A DNA stretch of 43,681 nucleotides from Rhodopseudomonas sp. (GTDB lineage: Bacteria; Pseudomonadota; Alphaproteobacteria; Rhizobiales; Xanthobacteraceae): contig WGNB01000039.1 of NCBI GenBank assembly GCA_016124795.1, forward strand, positions 1 through 43,681, given 5' to 3'. Positions within the stretch are counted from its first letter, which is position 1; the number at the start of each line of letters is the position of its first letter. The notes beneath the pieces were generated by a model. It searched no databases. It was not told the origin of the DNA and was given only the letters and a program-made list of their open reading frames with translations. A program made the translations under genes and the position numbers. This document shows positions 29,912 to 37,603 of the stretch, in pieces.

Positions 29912-31659
29912 CGGGTCACCTTGTTGCTCGCCAGCAGCAACTGGTCGGCCTTGGGCAGATCGAAGCGCGGCGCGATATCGAGCAACGGCGCGACCCGGGC
30001 GATCACCTTGGCCGCCGTCGGCGCGGCATTCCAGCCGGCGGTGGCAAAACCGTGGGTTTCCGGCGTCGGCTGCGGCTCGTCGAGCATGATCAACATCAGA
30101 TACTTCGGATTGTCCGCCGGCAGGATGGCCATGAAATCGGTCAATAGTTTGTGCTTCGAATAGCGGCCGTTGACGACCTTTTCGGCAGTGCCGGTCTTGC
30201 CGCCGACATAATAGCCCTTGACGTTGGCCTGCTTGCCCGAGCCGATCTCGGCATTCAGCCGCATCAGATAACGCACTTCCTTGCTGGTCTCGGGCTTCAG
30301 CACCTGCTTCGCCAGTTTCAGGGCGTCGGCGCGATCGCGCTTGAGGAAGGTCGGCGGAATCAGCAAGCCGCCATTGACGGTGGCGGCAATGCCCATCACC
30401 GCCTGCAACGGTGCCACCGACAGGCCGTGGCCGAAGGAGATGGTCGCGGTGTTGATATCGCCCCAGCGCTTCGGAACGATCGGTTCGGCGCTTTCCGGCA
30501 GTTCGGTGCGCAAACGATCGAGCTGCCCCATCTTGCGCAGGAACGCCTGATGGCCGGGAACGCCGACCGCCAGCGCCATGCGCGCCGCGCCGATATTCGA
30601 CGAGTAGGTAAAGATCTCGGGCACCGACAGGAAGCGATGCATCGGTTCGTAATCGTGGATCGCGAAGCGACCGAAGTGCAGCGGCTGACGGGTGTCGAAC
30701 TTCGACGCCAGCGTCGCGATGCCGTTATCGAGCGCCATCGCAACGGTCAGCACCTTGAAAGTCGATCCCATCTCGTAGACGCCGGTGGTCATCCGGTTGA
30801 TGCGGCTCGGATCGTTGGCGGTGCGCGGATCGTTCGGATCGTAATCGGGCTCCGACACCAAAGCGACGATCTCGCCGGTGTTGACGTTGAGCACCAATCC
30901 GGACGACGCCTTGGCCTGGAACTTCTCGCGCGCCTTAACCAGTTCGTCGCGCAACGCGAACTGGACGCGCAGATCGAGCGCCAGATCGACCGGCCGCTGG
31001 AGGCGGTCGGTGGCCAGGCCCGCCATATGCAGCGCCGCCAGACCCTGACCATCCAGCCATTTCTCAATACCGGCAATACCCTGGTTGTCGACGTTGACGT
31101 GGCCGATCTCATGACTGACCACGGGGCCATTCGGATAGACCCGTTTATTCTCGGTCAGGAAGCCGACCCCGGGAATGCCGAGCCGATGAATTTCCCGCTG
31201 CTGCGCCGGTGTGATTTCCCGCTTGAGCCAGACGAAGCCGCGGTTCGACGACAGCCGCTCACGCACTTCCTTGGCGTCGAGGTCCGGCATCACCGCCGTC
31301 AGCAATTCCACCGCCTCGTCGACGTCGATAAGCTTGCGCGGTTCGGCAAACAGCGACGGCGTCTTGACGTCGGTGGCGATAATCATGCCATGGCGATCGA
31401 GGATATCGGGCCGCGACGTCGCCACCGCGTCCTGGGTCACGCCGCGGCGCGCGCCATGCCCGTCGCTGGCCATCGCGAACATCACCAGCCGCACCGCAAT
31501 GATGCCGTAAATCGCAACGAAGGCGACAATGGCCAACCCGAGCCGAGCCTTGGCCTTGACGGCGCGATCGACATCCTTGCCGTAAAGCAATGAGCGCAGC
31601 GTCGCCTGCCAGCGCGATTCGGACTGCTTGGTGCGCATGGCGTTGGACATCATGCTCAT
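29908..31659 (-). CDS. ftsI: Septal transpeptidase FtsI (PBP3, class B)
   Basis: Crosslinks septal peptidoglycan; inner-membrane anchored with a periplasmic catalytic domain. Length is 583 residues. One N-terminal membrane segment (RLGLAIVAFVAIYGIIAVRL, ~39-58) is followed by the dimerisation/pedestal region. The transpeptidase domain has the serine motif STFK (in MGSTFKVLTVA), the SSN motif (YSSNIGAARMA) and the KTG motif (GGKTGTAEKV). It overlaps both neighbours, ftsL and murE, by 4 nt each (ATGA), so translation of the three is coupled. Confidence 0.97.
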   Translation of the reverse strand: MSMMSNAMRTKQSESRWQATLRSLLYGKDVDRAVKAKARLGLAIVAFVAIYGIIAVRLVMFAMASDGHGARRGVTQDAVATSRPDILDRHGMIIATDVKTPSLFAEPRKLIDVDEAVELLTAVMPDLDAKEVRERLSSNRGFVWLKREITPAQQREIHRLGIPGVGFLTENKRVYPNGPVVSHEIGHVNVDNQGIAGIEKWLDGQGLAALHMAGLATDRLQRPVDLALDLRVQFALRDELVKAREKFQAKASSGLVLNVNTGEIVALVSEPDYDPNDPRTANDPSRINRMTTGVYEMGSTFKVLTVAMALDNGIATLASKFDTRQPLHFGRFAIHDYEPMHRFLSVPEIFTYSSNIGAARMALAVGVPGHQAFLRKMGQLDRLRTELPESAEPIVPKRWGDINTATISFGHGLSVAPLQAVMGIAATVNGGLLIPPTFLKRDRADALKLAKQVLKPETSKEVRYLMRLNAEIGSGKQANVKGYYVGGKTGTAEKVVNGRYSKHKLLTDFMAILPADNPKYLMLIMLDEPQPTPETHGFATAGWNAAPTAAKVIARVAPLLDIAPRFDLPKADQLLLASNKVTR

Positions 31660-32030
31660 CGGCCAACCTCCGGAACGCTACCGGTCGTTTCCGGCGGTGC
31701 CGGCGTCAACATTTCAGCAATCGGGTCTTCGGCCGGCGGCGGCGGCGCGACCGGCGCCGGGCGCGGCGGCAGCGAGTCGAGATTGTCGAATTGCGTCGAT
31801 TGCACGGGCGTCAGTTTCAAATGACGTTCGGCCAGCCCCTGAATGCGGACCGGTGTATCGAGCTTGGCCCATTCGGCGCGCAGCCGCGCGACGGCATCGC
31901 GTTCGCGCCGCAATTCGTTATGCAGCTTGGCGACGCGCTCGGCCTGCAAGGTCGAATCGAACTTGATCTTGTAGACAAACGACGCCGCCAAAATCAGCGC
32001 CGCGATCACCAGAATGTTGAGCAGGCGCAT
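31656..32030 (-). CDS. ftsL: Cell division protein FtsL
   Basis: Small bitopic divisome protein of 124 residues that with FtsB and FtsQ activates FtsW/FtsI. The membrane segment is at the very N-terminus (LLNILVIAALILAASFVYKI, ~3-22), followed by a periplasmic coiled coil (~28-65, QAERVAKLHNELRRERDAVA) and a Pro-rich acidic tail. GGAGG lies upstream of the ATG at 32030, only 3 nt after rsmH. Assignment rests on size, topology and position, because FtsL sequences diverge greatly. Confidence 0.9.
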   Translation of the reverse strand: MRLLNILVIAALILAASFVYKIKFDSTLQAERVAKLHNELRRERDAVARLRAEWAKLDTPVRIQGLAERHLKLTPVQSTQFDNLDSLPPRPAPVAPPPPAEDPIAEMLTPAPPETTGSVPEVGR

Positions 32031-32033
32031 GGT

Positions 32034-33071
32034 CTATCGCCTCCCCGTCATCACGTCGTCGAGCGACGGCAGGCTTGGCAGCAGATCGGCGAGATCGTCA
32101 TCGTGCGCCGGCGCGTCGGTACGCGCGGCGGCGCGCAGTTTGGCGGAACGGGCGCGCGGGTTATGGGCGTTCTCCGCGTCATCGGCGACGATCGGCCGCT
32201 TGGTCAATGTCACGAAACTCGCCTGCGCCTGCTCGACCTGCGGCAGATGGCGCGAACCGGCGCGCGCCGCCCCGCGCGATACCAGAAACGATTTGACGAT
32301 GCGGTCTTCGAGCGAATGGAACGACACCACCACCAGTCGGCCGCCGGCTTTCAGGATACGTTCGGCCGCCGCCAGAGCCGCGACCAGTTCGCCGAGTTCG
32401 TCGTTGACGAAAATCCGCAAGGCCTGAAAGGTGCGGGTCGCCGGGTGAATCTCATTCGGCTTGGCGCGCACCACCGCGCCGACGATTTTAGCGAGCCCCG
32501 CCGTCGTAACGATCGGCGCTTCGGCGCGGGCCTTGACGATGGCGCGCGCCACGCCGCGCGAATGACGTTCTTCGCCGAGCTGGAAAATGATGTTGGCGAG
32601 ATCGCGTTCGTTCGCCACGGCGACGACATCGGCGGCGCTCGGACCGTCCTTGCTCATGCGCATATCGAGCGGGCCATCGAAGCGGAACGAAAAGCCGCGC
32701 TCGGGCTGATCGAGCTGCATCGACGACACGCCGACGTCGAGCACGACACCGTCGACGGCGTCATGACCGAAATCGCGCGCCACCTGATCGAGATTGGCGA
32801 AGCGGTCCTCGACCAGCGTCAACCGGCCCTGCGCGGCCTCAACCAGATCGGCGCCACCGGCAATCGCGGTCCGGTCGCGGTCGATGCCGATGACACGGGT
32901 GTCGCCCGCGGCCAGGATGGCGCGGCTATAGCCGCCGGCGCCGAACGTGCCGTCGATGTAGACGCCGCCATCATGAACGGCGAGTTGCTCGATCGCCGGC
33001 CGCCCGAGTACCGGAATGTGCCGGTCCGTGCCATCGGCGAGCGACGCGAGGGCGTCATAGCCGGCGCTCAT
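32034..33071 (-). CDS. rsmH: 16S rRNA (cytosine-1402-N4)-methyltransferase RsmH (MraW)
   Basis: SAM-dependent methylation of C1402 in 16S rRNA. From ATG 33071 the protein has 345 residues. The N-terminus [16 protein letters not shown] loop [34 protein letters not shown]-type motif (here [10 protein letters not shown]), GPLDMRM and [17 protein letters not shown] are diagnostic. GGGAG lies 7 nt ahead of ATG 33071. The frame stays open upstream to 33338, but that stretch has no family similarity. It is the first gene of the dcw run; no mraZ precedes it. Confidence 0.96.
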   Translation of the reverse strand: MSAGYDALASLADGTDRHIPVLGRPAIEQLAVHDGGVYIDGTFGAGGYSRAILAAGDTRVIGIDRDRTAIAGGADLVEAAQGRLTLVEDRFANLDQVARDFGHDAVDGVVLDVGVSSMQLDQPERGFSFRFDGPLDMRMSKDGPSAADVVAVANERDLANIIFQLGEERHSRGVARAIVKARAEAPIVTTAGLAKIVGAVVRAKPNEIHPATRTFQALRIFVNDELGELVAALAAAERILKAGGRLVVVSFHSLEDRIVKSFLVSRGAARAGSRHLPQVEQAQASFVTLTKRPIVADDAENAHNPRARSAKLRAAARTDAPAHDDDLADLLPSLPSLDDVMTGRR

Positions 33072-33601
33072 CGGCAAGCTCCCGGACGACCGCCGAACCA
33101 TGCCGCAGCCACGGTGCCGGCCCTTGATGCGCGCACGACCGCCCGCTGGCCCACGCCGTTCAACGGCATGGCGCGCGCGTTCGGCGGAAGCACCGGATGC
33201 TGGTTCGATGTCGTACTCACCTTGAGGCCAGATCGCAGTCCTGCGCAAAGATAAAGAGTGGTCGGGTACCATCAGCGTTCGGATATCGGTTATCCGCGCC
33301 TTTGCCGGTAGCCTGTTACGACACCGGCGCGGAGGCAAATCAGCACCACATCCGCCGACATTAAGCCCCTCTTAAACTTAAGGATTTGTTTAGATGCCGG
33401 CTTGGGCCCGACAGATCGGGCGGCAAGACCGAAGTTGCGCGCCTCTGCAATCGGAAGAGGTATTTTTATGCACATGGATTGTCGGCATGGCTGATATCGT
33501 CGCATCTCCAAAATACGCCGGTTGATTTTCCAATCGGCACAGATGAATGATGCCGTCCCGCCGACCTTCGGCTTTAACGACGATCGGAATTGGCCCGGCT
33601 T
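33072..33601. other. Divergent control region between rsmH and the amidase; no mraZ
   Basis: The 530 bp hold no convincing gene. In particular no reading frame shows the MraZ/AbrB-like motifs expected at this place. It contains the CtrA-type box (33361-33375), an adjacent second TTAA-AC-TTAA (33372-33381), a hairpin GCCCGA-CAGA-TCGGGC (33408-33423), and an 8-codon open frame (33468-33494) preceded by GGAAGAGG. Promoters for both the dcw run (minus) and the amidase (plus) must lie here. Confidence 0.6.
33361..33375. promoter_or_regulatory. CtrA-type box TTAA-N7-TTAA
   Basis: TTAAGCCCCTCTTAA is an exact match to the CtrA consensus TTAA-N7-TTAA. It lies about 290 bp ahead of rsmH and about 225 bp ahead of the amidase. 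CtrA is the alphaproteobacterial cell-cycle master regulator and controls division genes in several species. The site could serve either divergent gene; on the plus strand a -10-like TTTAGAT follows about 15 bp later. Confidence 0.6.
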
Positions 33602-34381
33602 ATGTCTGTCTTCGCGCCGGATTCTTTCATCATTGCGGACATCACGCCGTCGCCGAATTTCGACGAACGGATTGGCGGCGAACCCGACATGATCGTGCTG
33701 CACTACACCGGTATGCGGACCGGTGAGGCCGCACTTGATCGACTCTGCATTCGCGAAAGCAAGGTCTCGGCGCATTATGTCGTTTTCGAGAACGGCCGGA
33801 TCGTGCAATGCGTGCCGGAGGCGATGCGCGCCTGGCATGCCGGCGTTTCGTCCTGGGCCGGCGAGACCGACATCAATTCGCGCTCGATCGGCATCGAGAT
33901 CGTGAATCCCGGTCATGAATTCGGCTATACCGACTTTCCGCTGCGGCAGACCGCTGCCGTCATCGCGCTGTGCAAGTCGATCCTGACGCGGCGCGGCCCA
34001 TTTAATTCCGAACGCATTCTCGGCCATTCCGACGTCGCGCCAGCCCGCAAGCAGGATCCGGGCGAGAAATTCCCGTGGGAACTGTTGAGCGAGTCCGGTG
34101 TCGGTCATTGGGTGCGCGCCGCGCCGCTTAATCTCGAGGGCATGACCTTGCAGCCCGGCGACAGAAACGAATATGTCGGCAAGATGCAGCGCAGCCTGCG
34201 CGATTATGGCTACGGCATCGCCGACACCGGCTTTTTCGACGACAATACGCGCGATGTCGTAGCCGCCTTTCAGCGCCATTTCCGGCCATTGCGGGTCGAC
34301 GGCATCGCCGATGCTTCGACCTTATTGACGTTGCGCGCGCTGATCGAAACCCGTCCGATGCCGCTGGTCAGACGCGCCTGA
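33602..34381 (+). CDS. N-acetylmuramoyl-L-alanine amidase (AmpD/AmiD type) with peptidoglycan-binding domain
   Basis: Zinc amidase that cleaves the bond between MurNAc and L-Ala in wall fragments. Length is 259 residues from ATG 33602. The amidase_2 domain (~15-165) carries MIVLHYTG (first zinc His), SAHYVVFENGRIVQCVPE, RSIGIEIVN and GHSDVAPARKQDPGEKFPW (second His and third ligand Asp). A PG_binding_1 domain (~190-245) includes VGKMQRSLRDYGYGI and DVVAAFQRHFRP. No signal peptide is evident, which favours a cytoplasmic recycling role like AmpD, though the binding domain resembles AmiD. The ribosome binding site is weak. It diverges from the dcw run. Confidence 0.92.
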   Translation: MSVFAPDSFIIADITPSPNFDERIGGEPDMIVLHYTGMRTGEAALDRLCIRESKVSAHYVVFENGRIVQCVPEAMRAWHAGVSSWAGETDINSRSIGIEIVNPGHEFGYTDFPLRQTAAVIALCKSILTRRGPFNSERILGHSDVAPARKQDPGEKFPWELLSESGVGHWVRAAPLNLEGMTLQPGDRNEYVGKMQRSLRDYGYGIADTGFFDDNTRDVVAAFQRHFRPLRVDGIADASTLLTLRALIETRPMPLVRRA

Positions 34382-34408
34382 CGCCGCGCGCCCGAGCCGA
34401 GAACCCGG

Positions 34409-35326
34409 CTACAGCGGCGAGCCTTCCGGCAGACGCCACGGCGCGTGACCGAACCGTTCCTGGATATAGTCGAGGAAAACCGCGACCCGGGGCAGCCGGT
34501 TGCGGCCCGCCGGATAAAGCGCGGACAACGGAAACGGCTCGACATGATGCGTGTCGGTCAGCAGCGCCAGTAATTTGCCGTCGCGCAACGGCGCGCCGAC
34601 GATCACGTCCGACAGGCGGATGATGCCGGCCCCCTCGATCGCCAGACGGAGCGCCGCCTCGGCATCGTCCGTGGTGACCCGCGGGCGGACCTCGACAACA
34701 TCGATGCCGCCGCGCCCCTTGAACGGCCAGCGATTGAGACCCGGTCCGGCGACCACGATGCAATCATGGTCCTTCAGATCGGCGGCGACCTGGGGAACGC
34801 CGCGCCGTTCCAGGTATGCGGGCGCCGCACAGATCACGCGCTGAAGGTCTGCAACTTTGCGCTGGATAAAGGGACCATCCGGGATATGCCCGGAACGCAC
34901 GGCGATATCGGACTGTTCCTCGATCAGATCGACCAGACGGTCGGTAATCGACAGATCGATGTCGATTTCCGGGTAACGCGCCAGAAATTCCGCCAGCGAC
35001 GGCGCCAACTGGTGCAAACCGAAGGCCGTGCCGGAATTGATCCGCAATTTGCCGCGCGGCGCGCCCCGCGCCTGGGCGACTTCGGCCTCAGCTTCCTCGA
35101 TGTCGGCGACAATCCGTCGGGCCCGCAATAAAAACGTCTCGCCTTCGGGGGTCAGCGCCAGCCGGCGGGTGCTGCGCTCCAGAAGCCGAACTCCGAGCCG
35201 GTCCTCCAGCCGCGACACCAGTTTCGAGACCGCCGAGGGCGTTATGCCTAAGTCACTGGCCGCAAGAGAGAAATTTCCACGATCCATCACCCGGACAAAA
35301 ACCCGCAGGTCTGAAGTGGCATCCAT
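34409..35326 (-). CDS. LysR-family transcriptional regulator
   Basis: A 305-residue DNA-binding regulator: N-terminal winged helix-turn-helix (~5-62, LRVFVRVMDRGNFSLAASDL and ITPSAVSKLVSRLEDRLG), a linker helix, then the periplasmic-binding-like effector domain (~90-295, GKLRINSGTAFGLHQL, DLSITDRLVDLIEEQSDIAVRSG). It resembles the CrgA/DmlR-like group, whose effectors are diverse, so no target can be named from sequence. It diverges from the 60-residue protein gene at 35461. The intervening 134 bp hold a tandem 9-mer and a strong inverted repeat, so it probably controls that gene and itself. Confidence 0.93.
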   Translation of the reverse strand: MDATSDLRVFVRVMDRGNFSLAASDLGITPSAVSKLVSRLEDRLGVRLLERSTRRLALTPEGETFLLRARRIVADIEEAEAEVAQARGAPRGKLRINSGTAFGLHQLAPSLAEFLARYPEIDIDLSITDRLVDLIEEQSDIAVRSGHIPDGPFIQRKVADLQRVICAAPAYLERRGVPQVAADLKDHDCIVVAGPGLNRWPFKGRGGIDVVEVRPRVTTDDAEAALRLAIEGAGIIRLSDVIVGAPLRDGKLLALLTDTHHVEPFPLSALYPAGRNRLPRVAVFLDYIQERFGHAPWRLPEGSPL

Positions 35327-35334
35327 GGCGACCT

Positions 35335-35403
35335 CATTCGTTCCATTCGTTCACATATGTATCGCATATATAGAGTATTATCATTCGAGAGAAAGATAAT
35401 ACT
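35335..35403. promoter_or_regulatory. Divergent operator region: tandem 9-mer and 9-bp inverted repeat
   Basis: CATTCGTTC occurs twice in perfect tandem (35335-35352), right at the LysR gene's 5' end. AT-rich TATATAG follows at about 35367-35373 and could be a -10. AGTATTATC (35374-35382) and GATAATACT (35395-35403) form a perfect 9-bp inverted repeat with a 12-bp spacer. Centre spacing of 21 bp suits a dimeric regulator binding adjacent major grooves. In RNA it would be a 9-bp stem in the leader of the small protein gene. Confidence 0.6.
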
Positions 35404-35460
35404 ATGCAATCAACGCATGGGGAACGACGCCAAACAGCCCCCCATCGTTTGGAGATTGTC

Positions 35461-35643
35461 ATGAACACCGAAAATCTTTGGGCTACCGCCTCCATCACCC
35501 CCGCTGGCATCGAAGCCGTTGTGCGCAAAGCGCGCGCCGACCGCGCCGAAGTCATGCGCGAGACGCTGGCCGAACTGCCGGCGCTGGTGAAGCGGCTGAT
35601 CGCCAATCTTCGGTCGAGCCGCCAGGGCCGCGCCTGGGCCTGA
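35461..35643 (+). CDS. Small conserved-type protein of unknown function (60 aa)
   Basis: Starts at ATG 35461 with GGAG about 8 nt upstream; a longer frame from 35404 begins inside the inverted repeat and has no ribosome binding site. The 60 residues contain an N-terminal MNTENLWATASITP stretch and a charged helical part (VRKARADRAEVMRETLAEL) ending in a basic, hydrophobic tail (PALVKRLIANLRSSRQGRAWA). Size, basic C-terminus and position resemble the small DUF1127 proteins of Rhizobiales, but the signature arginine/aspartate motif of that family is not clear, so I leave it unassigned. It lies between a divergent LysR gene and a candidate sRNA. Confidence 0.7.
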   Translation: MNTENLWATASITPAGIEAVVRKARADRAEVMRETLAELPALVKRLIANLRSSRQGRAWA

Positions 35644-35689
35644 TCGGGGTCTGCAGCGCCGGCACTTTAGCCCGGCGTCGCCCCGATCC
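35642..35689 (+). other. Hairpin overlapping the small gene's stop codon
   Basis: GATCGGGG at the left and CCCCGATC at the right, with an inner CGCCGG/CCGGCG stem, form a long interrupted hairpin that begins within the stop codon. No T-run follows, so it is probably a 3' stability or processing structure separating the messenger from the downstream sRNA. A second stem CGCGCCG/CGGCGCG follows at about 35701-35728. Confidence 0.55.
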
Positions 35690-35759
35690 CACACAGAATA
35701 CGCGCCGAATCGATGGTTTCCGGCGCGCCTAATTGGGGCCTTATTTGAGGACCCTTTAG

Positions 35760-35881
35760 CGGACTGAATTCGAGTTTCCTTGGTTCCCAGCGTGTCTACT
35801 TCCTCCCAGACACGCTCCACTTGCCCCTCCAAAGGCACATGCCCGGACCGGCCTTTTTCAGGCCGGTCCGGGCTTTTTTTT
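35760..35881 (+). ncRNA. Candidate trans-acting sRNA with anti-Shine-Dalgarno hairpin loops (alpha-r14/CcsR-like)
   Basis: Three stacked hairpins end in a strong terminator. Hairpin 1: AGCGTGTCT (35789-35797), loop ACTTCCTCCC, AGACACGCT (35808-35816). Hairpin 2: TGCC (35822-35825), loop CCTCCAAA, GGCA (35834-35837). Hairpin 3 is the terminator at 35841-35881. Both first loops expose CCUCC, the anti-Shine-Dalgarno sequence. Repeated hairpins with C-U-C-C-U-C-C-C loops, about 120 nt long and often downstream of a small-protein gene, are the hallmark of the alphaproteobacterial alpha-r14 and CcsR ('cuckoo') RNA families. The 5' end is not determined; I find no convincing promoter, so it may be processed from the upstream messenger. 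Confidence 0.7.
35841..35881 (+). terminator. Strong rho-independent terminator of the candidate sRNA
   Basis: Perfect 13-bp stem GCCCGGACCGGCC (35841-35853), loop TTTTTCA, GGCCGGTCCGGGC (35861-35873), followed by eight T residues. Confidence 0.95.
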
Positions 35882-35961
35882 GCCAGAACGGCAAGGCGCG
35901 GCGACCGGGCCGGCCAATCGCAAAAAGAAGCGACGGATCACGCAACGGCCACTGGCATCGC

Positions 35962-35967
35962 TATAAT
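35962..35967 (+). promoter_or_regulatory. Consensus -10 TATAAT upstream of rnpB
   Basis: An exact TATAAT in GCTATAATGATG lies about 170 bp ahead of the mature rnpB 5' end. No good -35 accompanies it at 16-18 bp. It may start a 5'-extended rnpB precursor; this is only a candidate. Confidence 0.35.
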
Positions 35968-36134
35968 GATGAATCAATATTCAATCGTTTGATCCATCCT
36001 CTTGGGCTGGCAAACTAGCCCGGATATCGCCGGTCCGGATTTTATGGCTGGCGCGAGGGCCGCCCCATTCACCGCCGACCACCCACGCCAACGCCGGCTT
36101 GACGCCACCCTCGTCCGCCCCCACACCTATTCGC

Positions 36135-36561
36135 GTCAGTCGGCCGGACGGCCGTCCCGACTAGGCTCGAAAGGGTGTCGGGGAGGAAAGTCCGGGCTCC
36201 ATGGACGAACGGTGCCGGATAACGTCCGGCGGGGATGGCGTCGCGAAAGCGACGTCGGCCTCAGGGAAAGTGCCACAGAAAACAGACCGCCTTGGCCGCG
36301 TTGCGTACAGGCCAACGGTAAGGGTGAAACGGTGGGGTAAGAGCCCACCGCGCTTGTCAGCAATGACAGCGGCACGGCAAACCCCACCGGGAGCAAAACC
36401 GAATAGGAATGACGCAGAGGCTTTACGCCTCAGGTCCGTCCGGGCCAGTCATTCGGGTAGGTTGCTTGACGCGCCGGGCAACCGGCGTGCCAGAGGAATG
36501 GCCGTCACGTATGCCGCGCGAGCGGTGTGCCATACAAAACCCGGCTTATAGGCCGGCTGAT
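36135..36561 (+). ncRNA. rnpB: RNase P RNA (class A)
   Basis: Catalytic RNA that removes tRNA 5' leaders. Hallmarks in order: the universally conserved GAGGAAAGTCCGGGCTCC (36183-36200), the CAGGGAAAGTGCCACAGAAA region (~36261-36280), GGTAAGGGTGAAACGGTGGGGTAAGAG as shorter conserved blocks (~36315-36343), and the 3' AGAGGAATGGCCGTCACG (36492-36509) followed by ACAAAACCCGGCTTAT. The ends pair as helix P1: TCAGTCGGCC (36136-36145) with GGCCGGCTGA (36551-36560), one G-U pair included, which sets the boundaries to about 427 nt. It is flanked by a sRNA terminator upstream and a hairpin downstream. Confidence 0.97.
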
Positions 36562-36569
36562 AGTTGTAA

Positions 36570-36599
36570 GGGGGCTCGGCGGGACACCGTCGGGCCCCC
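36570..36599 (+). terminator. Hairpin after rnpB
   Basis: A 13-bp stem (with two G-U pairs): GGGGGCTCGGCGG (36570-36582), loop GACA, CCGTCGGGCCCCC (36587-36599). It begins 9 nt after the rnpB 3' end. No T-run follows, so it is a probable but non-canonical terminator. Confidence 0.65.
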
Positions 36600-36646
36600 G
36601 CCAATTTCCGCCGCAGGACAGACAGCCGCGGGCGAACCGCGCGGGA

Positions 36647-37603
36647 TCAAGCCGCCAGACGACAGGCGACGAAGGCGGCGTCGATGATTGCGAGCTTGAT
36701 CGCCTGCGCCGCGTGATATTCGCGCTGAAAAGCCGCCGACAACCACAACGACGATTTTCCCCGCACACCGGACCAACCGAGGCTGCCCATCGCCTCAGCC
36801 ACCGCAACCTTGCGGCTGAGCTGGGTCCGCGACAGGTTGAGCCCCTTGGCCAGACTGGAAATCGATCTGATTGCGGTCGGAATCCGCGGCAGCCCGGCGC
36901 TCCCCTCGGCGCAGCCCGCGATCAAACGGTCCATCACCAGTCCGCCATCATCGACCCAGGTAAACAGCGAAAAAGTCCCGTCCGGCTCGCGCACCACACG
37001 CGAGGCCAGAAGGCCGTCTGCAACGCGCGGCTGAACCGCGCCGAGAAAATCCGGCGTGGCAACGAAGGATGCCGCGCGATTACCGCCGTCGAGTCCGTCG
37101 AGCGTGGTCAGATGGAGCGCGAGCCAGTTGGCAAACGCCGCCAGCGTCGCCGGAGCAGGCTCGAACGGCCGATAGCGCTTGCCTTCGCTGCCGGCGACAT
37201 GGCGCACGATGCCGTATTTCAGCATCTCCTTGAGAAAGGCCGATGCGGTGTTGCGGCTCGCCAGACCCAAGCCAACGACTTTTTCAATGAACCGTTCGCC
37301 GAGCAGGCCGCTGCCCGGCGCCACGATCTCATTGCGCAGATACAATGCGAGCGCGGCATGCGACATCAGCCAGCGCTGCTGGGTGGCAAACGGCGAAGCG
37401 GTGCGCGGGCTCGCCTCGTGAGCCATCAGAAGCGAACGCGCCTGGCGGCGAATGCAACGATCAAGTTCGGGACTCGCCAGAATCCGGTCCACGGTCAGCG
37501 GGGCGTAGACCGCCGTATGCATCTCGCCAGCGCGGATATCGGCCGGCCAGATCGCCGCTGACGATGCACGGACGGATGGCACACCTGGAATGGTAGAGCT
37601 CAA
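36647..37603 (-). CDS. Uncharacterised protein with two winged-helix-like segments
   Basis: 318 residues from TTG 37603, chosen because GGAGG (37615-37611) lies 7 nt upstream; the first ATG is at 37522. Two segments look like helix-turn-helix units: ~104-144 (ERFIEKVVGLGLASRNTASA, then YGIVRHV as a possible wing) and ~247-288 (SISSLAKGLNLSRTQLSRKV, then SLGWSGVRGKSSLWLS). The predicted middle is helical. No signal peptide or membrane segment is seen. It could be a transcription regulator of the MarR-like fold class, but I recognise no named family. It is convergent with rnpB and divergent from the OmpA-family gene. Confidence 0.75.
   Translation of the reverse strand: MSSTIPGVPSVRASSAAIWPADIRAGEMHTAVYAPLTVDRILASPELDRCIRRQARSLLMAHEASPRTASPFATQQRWLMSHAALALYLRNEIVAPGSGLLGERFIEKVVGLGLASRNTASAFLKEMLKYGIVRHVAGSEGKRYRPFEPAPATLAAFANWLALHLTTLDGLDGGNRAASFVATPDFLGAVQPRVADGLLASRVVREPDGTFSLFTWVDDGGLVMDRLIAGCAEGSAGLPRIPTAIRSISSLAKGLNLSRTQLSRKVAVAEAMGSLGWSGVRGKSSLWLSAAFQREYHAAQAIKLAIIDAAFVACRLAA

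Noticed and set aside
33072-33338. N-terminal extension of rsmH or a decayed mraZ
   Set aside because: The frame is open but lacks both RsmH and MraZ motifs; the start at 33071 has a good ribosome binding site and matches the family N-terminus.
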